From positions 11,785,001-11,849,000 of the forward strand of contig NC_092240.1 in assembly GCF_036320965.1 (NCBI RefSeq): a stretch of DNA of 64,000 nt. Reading direction: 5' to 3'. Below the pieces are notes generated by a model. The model was not told the DNA's origin. It ran no database searches and saw nothing but the letters and a program-made list of their open reading frames with translations. Positions 23,633 to 34,465 of this stretch are shown here, piece by piece. Source of the DNA: Panulirus ornatus (lineage: Eukaryota; Arthropoda; Malacostraca; Decapoda; Palinuridae). Numbering within the stretch: the stretch's first letter is position 1; each line of letters starts with the position of its first letter. Both the position numbers and the translations under genes were made by a program.

Positions 23633-23685
23633 CCTGAACGTGAACAAACAGTGCTTTGTTTGACAGGCTGTGTTCGGTAGAAGTT

Positions 23686-23765
23686 GTTTTTGCTGATGTT
23701 GCTGTTGATGATAATGTTGTTGTTGATGTTGTTGTTGTTGATAATGTTGTTGTTGTTGTTGTTAT
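23686..23765. repeat. (TTG)n-rich tract
   Basis: Imperfect TTG/GAT triplets. Confidence 0.9.
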
Positions 23766-23966
23766 GGGATACTCGGCGTGACTCACGGTTCACTGCTGTA
23801 CTCGTCCGCTGTGTTCTGGGACAACGTTGTGTTGTGGCCGGTATGGCGCCCTCTCCACGCTCTTGGTGATGTAGGAGATGAATGTGTCCCTCCTCTTCAT
23901 TGTCTTCATGTTGGCTGAGACGGCACGGGCAACAGAGGCCCTGGTCCATGCCATCTCATTAATGCT

Positions 23967-23967
<1 letters not shown>

Positions 23968-24005
<38 letters not shown>

Positions 24006-24020
24006 ATATATATATATATA
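23968..24020. repeat. (AC)n then short (TA)n
   Basis: AC to 24003, then TA to about 24020. Confidence 0.96.
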
Positions 24021-24285
24021 TTTATGTATTTATTCATTTATTTATTTCTTATTTGTCATACTTTGTTGCTGTCTCCCACGTTTCCGAGGTAGCGCAAGGA
24101 AACAGACGAAAGAATGGCCCAACCCACCCACGTACACATCTGCACACATAAACGCCCACACATGCACATATACATACTTATACATTTCAACGTATACATA
24201 CATATACATGCACAGACATATACATAAATAGACATGTACATATTCATACTGGCTGCCTTCATCCATTCTCGTCGCCACCCCGCCA

Positions 24286-24286
<1 letters not shown>
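24021..24286 (-). mobile_element. RTE-like LINE 3' UTR tail (severely 5'-truncated)
   Basis: On the minus strand it matches the long 3' UTR of copy D (42922-44412): tggcgacgagaatggatgaa, a run of TATG/CATG-rich sequence, gggttgggccattctttcgt, the core gctacctcggaaacgtggga and acaaagtatgacaaataa. The protein-coding part is absent. It is flanked by (TG)n on the right and (AC)n/(TA)n on the left. It could equally be a SINE that shares this tail. Confidence 0.72.
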
Positions 24287-24288
<2 letters not shown>

Positions 24289-24334
<46 letters not shown>

Positions 24335-24349
24335 GTGTGTGTGTGTGTG
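24289..24349. repeat. (GT)n microsatellite
   Basis: GT array with one gc break. 24350-24648 has no recognisable gene. Confidence 0.97.
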
Positions 24350-24648
24350 ATCTTCATGTAGAGGAATGTCATCCAAGTCTCTTCCTCATACATCGTACTC
24401 AGGGAAAGACCGGGGGGAGCTTCTGGAGAAATATCGCTGTTTCTCACGTTATTTCAGGAGCGTCAAATTATGACATTTTAATATCTCGCGTACTGACTGC
24501 CCAGGGTTGGCGCATGGCACGCCGTCTTCGTTCATAGGATTCGTTCTTTGGTCACCATATTGGAAGCACTGGGACTCGCTACCCCTCTCATGTCTTACCC
24601 AATAGCTGTGACCTGGAAGATTTTATGAGGCAGGTGATGTGTCTGTGT

Positions 24649-24708
<60 letters not shown>

Positions 24709-24799
24709 TCCCCTCTCACTCTCTCCCGCTGTCTCTTCCGCTGTCTCTTCACCCCCCCTCTCACTCTCTCCCGCTGTCTCTCCCTGTCTCTTCCCACCC

Positions 24800-24873
<74 letters not shown>

Positions 24874-24943
24874 GTCTCTTCCGCTGTCTCTTCACCCCCC
24901 CTCTCACTCTCTCCCGCTGTCTCTCCCCTGTCTCTTCCCACCC

Positions 24944-25032
<89 letters not shown>
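24649..25032. repeat. Compound (TC)n tract with a duplicated linker
   Basis: Three TC arrays (about 24649-24704, 24806-24871, 24946-25032) separated by linkers sharing ctctcccgctgtctct and cttcccacccccatctc. The linker plus array was duplicated. Confidence 0.95.
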
Positions 25033-25035
<3 letters not shown>

Positions 25036-25642
25036 CAACGTGGTCTCCGTGACAACCTGCCGTGACCTTCACCAGCCAAGCTGTGGAGGAGCGTGAGTGA
25101 CCTTTGCCGCTGGGTTGGCTGGGAAGTCCTGCCTCACACAGTCTTCCTACACCTTTGCCTGAAGGCTAGGGTGTGTGTAGAGTGTGTGTCATGCGTTTAG
25201 GGTGTGATATGATATGATGGAAGCGAACGCAAATCTATATAATGTCACATATCCGGCAGCAAAATTGTTGATATTGAAAATGATAAAAATTCTGCAGTAT
25301 TGCATTTCGAATTATGATTTTTCGATGTAGGATCATATGAATTCTATAATGTGGCAATACACGGAAGAGTGAGGAGACTTTATATGAAACCCAGGTTTAT
25401 TCTCTAGTCTGGAATTTCTCTGTGGGGTACAAGAAAAAAAAAAAGGAACCATTTTAATTCTTAGATTATCACAGCATTTTTTTTTTTTTTTTTTACCTTA
25501 CTAAGAACTTCCTATTTTTGTCATGTCTACTGAGTTTTCATGTCTCCCAGCGGTGAGATGAAGCACATATGATCCTTATGTTAGCTGAATGTTCTTCTTA
25601 AACACGTATTTGTCTGTTTATATATATATTTATCAATCCGCT

Positions 25643-25647
<5 letters not shown>
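25033..25647. other. No gene seen
   Basis: AT-rich unique sequence with a T-run at about 25478-25495. Confidence 0.55.

Positions 25648-25735
<88 letters not shown>
25648..25735. repeat. (TC)n then (TA)n at the 5' end of SINE-1
   Basis: TC to 25695, TA to the first base of SINE-1. Confidence 0.97.
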
Positions 25736-25738
<3 letters not shown>

Positions 25739-25968
25739 CCCTGGGGATAGGGGATTAAGAATACTTCCCACGTATTCCCTGCGTGTCGTAGAAGGCGACT
25801 AAAAGGGGAGGGAGCGGGGGGGCTGGAAATCCTCCCCTCTCGTTTTTTTTTTTTAATTTTCCAAAAGAAGGAACAGAGAAGGGGGCCAGGTGAGGATATT
25901 CCAAAAAAGGCCCAGTCCTCTGTTCTTAACGCTACCTCGCTAACGCGGGAAATGGCGAATAGTTTAAA

Positions 25969-25970
<2 letters not shown>
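25736..25970 (+). mobile_element. SINE-1, complete copy
   Basis: Opens with tatccctggggatagggg, passes cgtagaaggcgactaaaagg and gaacagagaagggggccagg, and ends with the core at 25930-25957 and gaatagtttaaa. (TA)n on both sides. The internal fragment tccaaaaaaggcccag replaces the usual tccctcaaaggcccag. Confidence 0.92.
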
Positions 25971-26037
<67 letters not shown>

Positions 26038-26049
26038 AGTATATCTATA

Positions 26050-26113
<64 letters not shown>

Positions 26114-26125
26114 AGTATATCTATA

Positions 26126-26176
<51 letters not shown>
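25971..26176. repeat. (TA)n with duplicated interruption
   Basis: TA arrays broken twice by the same 18-mer acaagtatatctatatct (about 26035 and 26111), so interruption and array were duplicated together (period about 76 bp). Confidence 0.95.
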
Positions 26177-26180
<4 letters not shown>

Positions 26181-26294
26181 TGAAAGCCAGGCAGACTTAA
26201 TGCTCCTAGCCTTAGCACATTTCCTTAAGGCTGATTCATATGTAAAATGAGTAATTTAAATATTTAGGCATATTGAGACCCACGGGAAGCGCGG

Positions 26295-26700
26295 TCGTGA
26301 GAATATGCAATGAATCTTGAGACGCTGGGAAGGCCGGACCGTCGGAATATTCAGCGAATCCGAGACTCTGGGGGGATGGAGGCATATGGAGTATCAAAGT
26401 GAATCTTGGAGGCAAAAGAGGACGAACGATGTGAGAATATTCGCTGAATCTTGGACTCAGATGAGGCGGGAGAGTAAGAATATATATATATCGTCAATGT
26501 GGCACCTAAGGAATAGAAAAAAACGGTTCGAATATTTGGTAAAGCTAAGAAACGCGAAAGATTCGGAAGATTGTGAATATTCAGTGGATAGGAATGAATG
26601 ACACGCGAGAGGCTAAGGAGTGAAAAAGATATTCATTGAATCTGAGAGTTTACGGAGGCTCAGAAGTGGAACTATTCAGTGGCTCTTTCGCGCGAGAGGT
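26295..26700 (+). repeat. Ancient degenerate tandem repeat, period about 45 bp
   Basis: About nine poorly conserved units start near 26300, 26344, 26385, 26430, 26476, 26528, 26571, 26625 and 26667, each with gaatattc-(a/g)-(t/c)gaatct followed by a purine-rich stretch. Because the period is close to 45 bp, a 94-codon frame (26317-26601) stays open and repeats a pattern like IFSESETL / YQSESWRQ / IFAESWTQ. I see no reason to call it a protein gene. Confidence 0.6.
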
Positions 26701-26895
26701 AGTATATTAAATATTAAGGTAAGGCAATCCTTACTAGCATATGAAGGTAAAGGAATCCTTGCTAAAAGAAAGATGAGAAATAGTAATATAATTTTTCTCT
26801 CTCTCTCTCTCTTTCAAGAGATGTTCCAAAGACTTCTCGTAAGACGCACCACAGTCTTTTCTCTTCCAGTTGAACTTTTCGAACGTTTGAACGGA

Positions 26896-26899
<4 letters not shown>

Positions 26900-26972
<73 letters not shown>

Positions 26973-27006
26973 ATCTTTTTTTATATACACATCACACACA
27001 CACACA
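26900..27006. repeat. (TC)n with a nearby short (CA)n
   Basis: TC at 26900-26970, CA at 26993-27006. A shorter TC run lies at 26797-26812. Confidence 0.96.
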
Positions 27007-27050
27007 CGCCCCGACTTTGCCTCTAACCGAATATGCACTCCATCGTAAAG

Positions 27051-27164
27051 ATATACAGAAGCAACTGACTTATGTTTCTCTCCTGTGTCTCCTCTGATGA
27101 TGTGATTATTACACGAAAGTGCACTTGGGAACGTATCGTGTTTCATTTTCCCTGTGGACTCATA

Positions 27165-27166
<2 letters not shown>
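27051..27166 (+). mobile_element. R3 repeat (153-bp family), 5'-shortened copy
   Basis: Interspersed repeat with the conserved core ctgatgatgtgattattaca, cgaaagtgcacttgggaac and tcgtgtttcattttcc, ending in gtggactcatag just before (TA)n. Other copies are at 51568-51722 (minus), 51785-51897, 57518-57670 and 63362-63514, plus an inverted pair at 57753-57893. Family identity unknown. All copies with an intact end carry (TA)n at the same 3' position. Confidence 0.88.

Positions 27167-27248
<82 letters not shown>
27167..27248. repeat. (TA)n at the 3' end of R3
   Basis: About 40 TA dinucleotides. Confidence 0.98.
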
Positions 27249-27250
<2 letters not shown>

Positions 27251-27278
27251 CAGAGACTTCACCGTGGAGAGATATATA

Positions 27279-27701
27279 TGCAACAATCACCACTGGAAAG
27301 AGAAAATAAAAATTGGTGAGAACTTTCTTTTATCACATCCTCAGCCAGAGTGGGTGAGACACAGGTGTTGATATCCTCAAAAGTACAGAGGTAGCAACGA
27401 GGCGGGGGTATCATAATTCCCCGTGGAGTGCAGGTGGGCACTAATTATGTGACCTGACCTCTGACCTTCCTCTCTCTTTACATTGTGTCCACACTTAATG
27501 TAATAAGAGAGGAAGGTCAGAGGTCAGGTCACATAATTAGTGCCCACCTGCACTCCACGGGGGGATTATGATGCCCCCGCCTCACTGCTTACCTCTGTGA
27601 TCTTAAAGGACATCAACACCTGTGTCTCCCCCACTCTGTGTGAGGATATGATAAATGAAAGTTCTCACCATTCTTCTTTTCTCTTTCCAGTGGTGATTGT
27701 T

Positions 27702-27704
<3 letters not shown>
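27279..27704. repeat. Large palindrome (arms about 207 bp, loop about 12 bp)
   Basis: Left arm 27279-27484 and right arm 27497-27704 are inverted copies. The inner 57 bp (27419-27475 against 27506-27562) match exactly, and the outer parts are about 85-90 percent identical by eye. Ends are tgcaacaatcacc and ggtgattgttgca. Even the loop (gtgtccacactt) holds a GTGT/ACAC pair. (TA)n lies just to the left and (CA)n/(TA)n directly to the right. No coding content. Could be a foldback element or MITE, or two inverted copies of an unknown repeat. Confidence 0.93.
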
Positions 27705-27736
<32 letters not shown>

Positions 27737-27737
27737 T

Positions 27738-27826
<89 letters not shown>
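27704..27826. repeat. (CA)n then (TA)n
   Basis: CA with catacata breaks to about 27748, then TA to 27826. Confidence 0.97.
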
Positions 27827-27830
<4 letters not shown>

Positions 27831-28365
27831 TTAGCAACTGAATGCCAATATCATTTTGAATTCTCTCCTTGAACTCTTCTGTACATTGGAATATACGTGT
27901 GACCCCCTCAGAGACCATATACGCCAATGTACGTGTACACACGACGTATACTTGCCCACTACAATGCACATACGTAACGCGTTTGTTCCTTTCTTTCCTC
28001 TGAGACCTCACGGGCGTACCTGAGCTACTCCTGTATGCATAAGAATGCTACTAAAACCTTAATTAAACTACTGGTTAATTAAGACCCTGCCGGAAGACAC
28101 CTGGTGGTCCCTCCCTCCCTCTCCTCCCAAAGCCTCCTCCTCCTCCTCTTCTTCCTCCTCCTCCTCCTCTTCCTTCCTCCCACCCACCCTCCCTGCTACC
28201 TACTCCCCTTGACCACCAATGACCCGAGGTGGCCTGTTACAGCAAGCACTTCTGGCACTCAGGGGCCAAGGTCAACACCAGCGATAAGAGAGGGAGTGAT
28301 TTTTTTTTCTTTTTTTTTTGGGGGGGAGTGGGTGTGGGAGGGAGGGATGTGGAAGAGGGAGGCAG

Positions 28366-28366
<1 letters not shown>
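27827..28366. other. No gene seen
   Basis: Contains a CTC-rich pyrimidine stretch (28105-28210) and T/G runs (28300-28330). No recognisable protein. Confidence 0.5.

Positions 28367-28423
<57 letters not shown>
28367..28423. repeat. (GT)n microsatellite
   Basis: About 28 GT dinucleotides. 28424-28880 has several T-runs and no recognised gene. Confidence 0.98.
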
Positions 28424-28424
<1 letters not shown>

Positions 28425-28877
28425 GGCCACACAGCCAGAGGTGGGTTACAAGTGCTGCTGTGGACCATGACCCCTTAATCAGCACCGGGTCATATAGACA
28501 TAAGAAGTTTAGCACACACCTCCGCCAGCGATCCTCCCATTTTTTTTTTCTTTTTTTGGTGCTTTTTATCCCTTCATCCTGTTTTCAACTTTCCCTCTCT
28601 CACATTTCCCCCGTTTTCTCTCTTTTTTTTCTTAACTTTGTTGCGCCTTATTTTTTTTTTTTTTCTCTTCCCCACCCACCATGTTCTTTCTTAGTTCTAC
28701 GGTGTTTCATTATCATTTTTTCCCATCTCTTCGGCACAGAAAGGAAGGTTCTTTTACCTACAACTACCCCCGGGTTATTATCAGCGTAGTCTTAACGCCA
28801 CAGCTTAAGCGTATTAAGGATGCCTTTTCCTGCCGCGTATGCAAATAGGCTGCAGAAAAAAAGAGAGAAGTGGTATT

Positions 28878-28880
<3 letters not shown>

Positions 28881-28975
<95 letters not shown>

Positions 28976-28976
28976 A
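28881..28976. repeat. (TA)n at the 5' end of SINE-1
   Basis: About 48 TA dinucleotides with one break. Confidence 0.98.
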
Positions 28977-29217
28977 TTATCCCTGGGGATAGGGGATAAA
29001 GAATACTTCCCACGTATTCCCTGCGTGTCGTAGAAGGCGACTAAAAGGGAAGGGAGCGGGGGGGGAGGGGGGGGGGCTGGAAATCCTCCCCTCTCATTTT
29101 TTTTTTTTTTCCTCCAAAAGAAAGAACAGAAGGAGGCCAGGTGAGGATATTCCCTCAAAGGCCCAGTTCTCTGTTCTTAACGCTACCTCGCAAATGCGGG
29201 AAATGGCGAATAGTATG

Positions 29218-29218
<1 letters not shown>
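28977..29218 (+). mobile_element. SINE-1, complete copy
   Basis: Starts tatccctggggatagggg and ends with the core at 29181-29208 and gaatagtatgaaa. A G-rich expansion at about 29060-29083 is peculiar to this copy. (TA)n on both sides. Confidence 0.93.

Positions 29219-29278
<60 letters not shown>
29219..29278. repeat. (TA)n at the 3' end of SINE-1
   Basis: About 29 TA dinucleotides. Confidence 0.98.
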
Positions 29279-29280
<2 letters not shown>

Positions 29281-29473
29281 CTTTTTCTATATTTTTTTCT
29301 TTCTGAGGTCGACGACACCTGCAAGCAACGCTGGACTAAATAAAGAATTCATGAATTATGCCAGAAATAGAAAACGAGAACCAAAGTGTTTCCAGTTGCT
29401 AAACGTACGACAGAGTCGGAATGAAATGATTTGACGTAGGAAGTTGCTGGAACTTCTGGATGACAAAGTTTGC

Positions 29474-29674
29474 CCTATGAGCACGACGGTACGACCTTTG
29501 AGTACGGCGATATGACCTCTTGAGCACGGTGGAACGACCTTTGAGCACGGCGGTACGACCCTGGACTTTAAACATGGTTATACCATCCTTGACCGCGACC
29601 GTAAGTTTACCCATAAATTATCGAGACAGGACCTTTGTTTTTTATATTGATCCTTAAGGGTCATGTGAAAAAGG

Positions 29675-29718
<44 letters not shown>

Positions 29719-29820
29719 CACCCAAGGTGACCTTCAGAGGTCGTACCGTCGTGCCCAAAGCCCTTAAAGGCCACACGTATACCTAAGAGGACCTTAAGAC
29801 CTCGTACCGTCGTGCCCAGT
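29474..29820 (+). repeat. Short minisatellite and its inverted counterpart around (CA)n
   Basis: 29474-29560 holds about four units of gagcacggcggtacgacct. 29735-29820 holds two copies of the reverse complement (cgtaccgtcgtgccc). A (CA)n array at 29676-29717 lies between. Confidence 0.82.
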
Positions 29821-30002
29821 AGATGGGGAGTGAGGAAATAAGTTGCGTTCCATTGTCTCTCTGAAAGGTAATGTGAACAGAAGCAGTATGGAGAAAATTG
29901 AGGCCGCACACAGGGACGCTAGGGAGATGACTGCGTGTCACAGACGTCTTCCGCTGCATCCATGTCTTCGTGGCAAAGTCTTATGCCGTTATCACCCAGT
30001 GA

Positions 30003-30405
30003 TTGTATCTCATAATATCTCTGACATCCATATGTCTATGTATCTCAAAATATCTCTGACATCCATATGTCTATGTATCTCAAAATATCTCTTATATTCT
30101 CTAACATCCGTATTTCTATGTATCTCAAAATATCTCTGACATTCTCTAACATCCATATTTCTATGTATCTCAAAATATCTCTAACATCCATATTTCTATG
30201 TATCTTAAAATATCACTGACATTCTCTAACATCCATATTTCTATGTATCTCAAAATATCTCTTACGTTCTCTAACATCCGTATTTCTATGTATCTCAAAA
30301 TATCTCTGACATCCATATTTCTATGTATCTCAAAATATCTCTGACATTCTCTAATATCCATATTTCTATGTATCTCAAAATATCTCTGACATCCATGTTG
30401 TCGTT
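30003..30405 (+). repeat. 35/45-bp minisatellite, about 10 units
   Basis: Units of ctatgtatctcaaaatatct + ctgacatccatattt (35 bp). Some carry a 10-bp insert (cattctctaa) to make 45 bp. The minus-strand frame reads as a repeated RDILRYIEIWMLENV. It is a repeat by-product, not a gene. Confidence 0.95.
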
Positions 30406-30776
30406 TATACATTTTTTTTTCCCTCGAGCATTTTCAGCAGTCTTTCATGTCTCATATTATCTCTACATATGTTGAGTTCTCGAGAATAACGTCGATAGCG
30501 AGGACTTAAAAAAAGATTTTTGCCATATACTTCTCGTTCGTGGATTATCTTCTTCCTCCTTTCTCCCTTCCCTGCCCTCGAGCGTATGAAGAGTCGGGGA
30601 GTAAATCTAATTAAGACGTGGTGAGGTAAGTGCCAGCAAAATGGACAGCATCTCTTTTTTTTCCCTTCTTTTTATTTTCTTTTTTTTTTGCTGTAAAGAC
30701 CCACCCAGTTGTGGGCACCTTGCCTGGAGCAAGGTGTAATTAAGAAGGCTCCAAAGACAGAAAACCTCCTTCGTGC

Positions 30777-30777
<1 letters not shown>
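30406..30777. other. No gene seen; small perfect hairpin
   Basis: Unique sequence with T-runs. At 30715-30735 caccttgc and gcaaggtg form an 8-bp stem around a 5-base loop. Confidence 0.55.

Positions 30778-30835
<58 letters not shown>
30778..30835. repeat. (TA)n directly joined to the LINE copy B truncation point
   Basis: TA dinucleotides ending exactly where LINE sequence begins. Confidence 0.98.
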
Positions 30836-30839
<4 letters not shown>

Positions 30840-31539
30840 GGGGGAGGGGGCGAAAATTTTGGGAGCCTTGAAAAATGTGTGGAAGTCGAGAACATTATCC
30901 CGGAAAGCAAAAATGGGTATGTTTGAAGGAATAGTAGTTCCAACAATGTTGTATGGTTGCGAGGCGTGGGCTATGGATAGAGTTGTGCGCAGGAGGATTG
31001 ATGTGCTGGAAATGAGATGTTTGAGGACAATGTGTGGTGTGAGGTGGTTTGATCGAGTAAGTAACGTAAGGGTGAGAGAGATGTGTGGAAATAAAAAGAG
31101 CGTGGTTGAGAGAGCAGAAGAGGGTGTTTTGAAATGGTTTGGGCACATGGAGAGAATGAGTGAGGAAAGATTGACCAAGAGGATATATGTGTCGGAGGTG
31201 GAGGGAACGAGGAGAAGAGGGAGACCAAATTGGAGGTGGAAAGATGGAGTGAAGAGGATTTTGTGTGATCGGGGCCTGAACTTGCAGGAGGGTGAAAGGA
31301 GGGCAAGGAATAGAGTGAATTGGAGCGATGTGGTATACAGGGGTTGACGTGCTGTCAGTGGATTGAATCAAGGCATGTGAAGCGTCCGGGGTAAACCATG
31401 GAAAGCTGTGTAGGTATGTATATTTGCGTGTGTGGACGTGTGTATGTACATGTGTATGGGGAGGGTTGGGCCATTTCTTTCGTCTGTTTCCTTGCGCTAC
31501 CTCGCAAACGCGGGAGACAGCGACAAAGTATAAAAAAAA

Positions 31540-31556
<17 letters not shown>
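30836..31556 (+). mobile_element. RTE-like LINE, copy B (5'-truncated inside RT thumb)
   Basis: Begins within the thumb region (RVGEGAKILGALKNVWKSRT) and stays open to the same stop as copy A (coding to 31347, ending NWSDVVYRG). The 3' UTR follows, then a poly(A) of about 26 bases (31531-31556). Differences from copy A over the shared coding region are few. The catalytic RT core is absent. A short (TA)n at 31557-31570 separates it from copy C. Confidence 0.9.
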
Positions 31557-31570
<14 letters not shown>

Positions 31571-31571
<1 letters not shown>

Positions 31572-32374
31572 AAACTGGAGGAAGTGAAGTGTTTTAGATA
31601 TCTGGGAGTGGATCTGTCAGCGGATGGAAACATGGAAGCGGAAGTGGATCATAGGGTGGGGGAGGGGGCGAAAATTTGGGGAGCCTTGAAAAATGTGTGG
31701 AAGTCGAGAACATTATCTCGGAAAGCAAAAATGGGTATGTTTGAAGGAATAGTGGTTCCAACAATGTTGTATGGTTGCGAGGCGTGGGCTGTGGATGGAG
31801 TTGTGCGCAGGAGGATGGATGTGCTGGAAATGAGATGTTTGAGGACAATGTGTGGTGTGAGGTGGTTTGATCGAGTAAGTAACGTAAGGGTAAGAGAGAT
31901 GTGTGGAAATAAAAGAGCGTGGTTGAGAGAGCAGAAGAGGGTGTTTTGAAATGGTTTGGGCACATGGAGAGAATGAGTGAGGAAAGATTGACCAAGAGGA
32001 TATATGTGTCGGAGGTTGAGGGAACGAGGAGAAGAGGGAGACCAAATTGGAGGTGGAAAGATGGAGTGAAAAAGATTTTGTGTGATCGGGGCCTGAACAT
32101 GCAGGAGGGTGTAAGGAGGGCAAGGAATAGAGTGAATTGGAGCGATGTGGTATACAGGGGTTGACGTGCTGTCAGTGGAGTGAATCAAGGCATGTGAAGC
32201 GTCTGGGGTAAACCATGGAAAGCTGTGTAGGTATGTATATTTGCGTGTGTGGACGTGTGTATGTACATGTGTATGGGGAGGGGGGGGGTTGGGCCATTTC
32301 TTTCGTCTGTTTCCTTGCGCTACCTCGCAAACGCGGGAGACAGCGACAAAGTATAAAAAAAAAAAAAAAAAAAA
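31571..32374 (+). mobile_element. RTE-like LINE, copy C (5'-truncated, frameshifted)
   Basis: Begins slightly further upstream in the protein than copy B (KLEEVKCFRYLGVDLSADGN). A one-base loss in an A-run near 31912 (aataaaagagcg where copies A and B have aataaaaagagcg) shifts the frame. The correct frame resumes at 31919-32164. 3' UTR and poly(A) (about 32356-32376) follow, then (TA)n. Same strand as copies A and B. Confidence 0.9.
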
Positions 32375-32377
32375 AAG

Positions 32378-32380
<3 letters not shown>

Positions 32381-32450
<70 letters not shown>
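32381..32450. repeat. (TA)n at the LINE copy C tail
   Basis: About 35 TA dinucleotides. Confidence 0.98.
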
Positions 32451-32453
<3 letters not shown>

Positions 32454-32743
32454 CTTTCATCCTTCTAAGCTTCTCTGACATTTAGACTCCTTGGGGATGG
32501 GGTTTGGTGTTTCTTCCTCAATTGCTGACTTGGTCTCATGGTAAAAAACAAAAAAAAAGAAAAAAAAGTAAAATAAACGTTGTGAATTCTCAGAATATCA
32601 TGGAAAGTTTTGCGATTTATTTTTATATATTGGGGTGTATTTTGAACTCACCTGTTCTAATGTGAAATCACAGTACAGATGTTTACTTCTGAAGGAGAAA
32701 GGAGAAGCATAAGGTTCATAAATGGTATCTTCCTCTTCTTTCA

Positions 32744-32752
32744 TGTGTGTGT

Positions 32753-32803
<51 letters not shown>
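32744..32803. repeat. (GT)n microsatellite
   Basis: GT array with one atgt break. The region 32451-32743 has no gene. Confidence 0.97.
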
Positions 32804-32805
<2 letters not shown>

Positions 32806-33599
32806 ATGATTATCCCTTCAAAAGCCCTCCATGAAGACCACTCATACCATTCACCTTTGAATTCTAGGGTCTTTTTTTTCTGTTATGCCTAATCTTCCAT
32901 TTCTTCACTTCCTCTCTTATTTCTCGCATACATTGCTGGTCATCTTTTAGTAGACCCCCATCTACTTCGTCATTTATCTTCTGAATAGTGTACAGTATAT
33001 GTATACATATATACATATATAGCCAGTGTATATACATACAGTATGATGATAGTACGAAATTTAAGTGACTCTCTCTGCAAAGAGCGTTGGATATGATGGG
33101 TTAAAGAATGAAGATCCTTACCTTCTGTCTCCACGAGAGAATGAAATTGGGGAGAGAAAGCAGGCCCTCACAATAGGACTAACTCCGCCAAAGGATAGAG
33201 CGATAAGTAGATGATGATGAAGTCTTCTACCTTTTCCTAATTATGCCGTATTACATCCATTAGTTCTGATAATGCAACCATAGAAGAAATGTAAATGGGT
33301 CAGTGTCATTATGTAGCCCACCACTGATAAATGTCATTAGGTAGCTGGATGATTAAAGCTAACTCAAGACGAGTGGGGGAACCAGCGCGAGGAACCCTTC
33401 ACATCACAGTGAATTCGTCCACATAGTGTGTCCATTGTTGCTGTCGACAGTGTTGAGATATAGAAACTAACTCCCGTGTTTGCAGCGCTAAGCAGCCTGA
33501 CTGAAGTGGGTCAGTGTTTGTTGTGCGAGTAGAGTACTTTATAGATTGATGATATGTATACCAGGTCTATGAATCGCTTCTCATCTCCCACTTCTTTAA
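32804..33599. other. No gene recognised
   Basis: Unique sequence. No credible long frame on either strand. Confidence 0.5.
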
Positions 33600-34400
33600 A
33601 CATCTTGAACCAGTATATGCTTTAGGTAAACAAGATATATGGGTAATATCCTTGTGTATGCTCGTCATATCTCTTTCTCTTCTCTGATAGACGTAGAGAA
33701 AATCCTGTGCTGTAGCCCCTGATATACTGAAAGTTTCTGAAGGAGTGTCTGCTGGGCCTGATTCTCAAGGAATTGTGTCTCTTCCCTCATATGTACCTTC
33801 CTCTCTCTGGTAACAAGACATGGGTCGTCTGTGCAGGTGTTCACACATCAGCCTCTCCCCGAGAAAACATTGTCCTGCTGGGTTGTGTTCTGTCTCCTCC
33901 GCTCATCCCTCTGTTCATCAGCTGATGACCAAGTTTACGCATGAGCTGAGGGAACCTGCACTTCTCCACTTGTGTCAAATCCGCATTATCTTCTCTTGCT
34001 CGACCTGCCTTTTCAGTCACTGTGTCACCTGAATACTTTGCATTTAGCCAAGCCGAGTTTCGTCCATTATACATCAAACCCATTCATTTATCAAGGTTCA
34101 TTTGCAAGATGATGCGATGCGCGTTTATCTTCACTCAACCCTCACGACCTTGTCGTTGTGTGCCAACATATTCAGTGTATTAGTCCCGTTCTTCTAGCGA
34201 GTCATGGACGCAGATCAAGAACAGCAGTGGTCCTTGGACCGAGCCTTGCGGTACTTCACTGGTGACCCTCCCACTGACATGCATCTTCTGCTCCCTTCCA
34301 GTAAGGTCATTTTCCATCAGATCGAAGGAATATCACCCTCATTTTCTCCCTGTAGACCCAGTTGTTTTAACCAACCGCTTATGTGATTGAGCGTCTAACA
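33600..34400 (-). pseudogene. CR1/L2-like LINE remnant, copy 3 (RT palm region)
   Basis: Minus-strand translation gives ENDLTGREQKMHVSGRVTSE then VPQGSVQGPLLFLICVHDS at about 34200-34310 (family WIExxLTxRxQ...GVPQGSVLGPLLFLIYxND). Next is NMLAHNDKVVRVE, a decayed NMFADDxKVxRxV in which the catalytic FADD is destroyed. A thumb-like but weak stretch (NGRNSAWLNAKYSGDTVTEK) runs to about 33850. Sequence between 33600 and 33850 is only tentatively part of it. Confidence 0.75.
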
Positions 34401-34419
34401 TTTTCTGTGTGTCTAGTGT

Positions 34420-34465
34420 GTGGGTGTGTGTGTGTGGGTGTGTGGGTGTGGGTGTGTGTGTGGGT
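34420..34465. repeat. (GT)n/(GGGT)-rich microsatellite
   Basis: Imperfect tgtgggtgtg units. Confidence 0.9.

Noticed and set aside
24588..25072. Arg/Glu-rich and Ser/Leu-rich frames of 100-146 codons
   Set aside because: They are translations of (TC)n/(GA)n. The same applies to frames over AC, TA and ATT arrays throughout.
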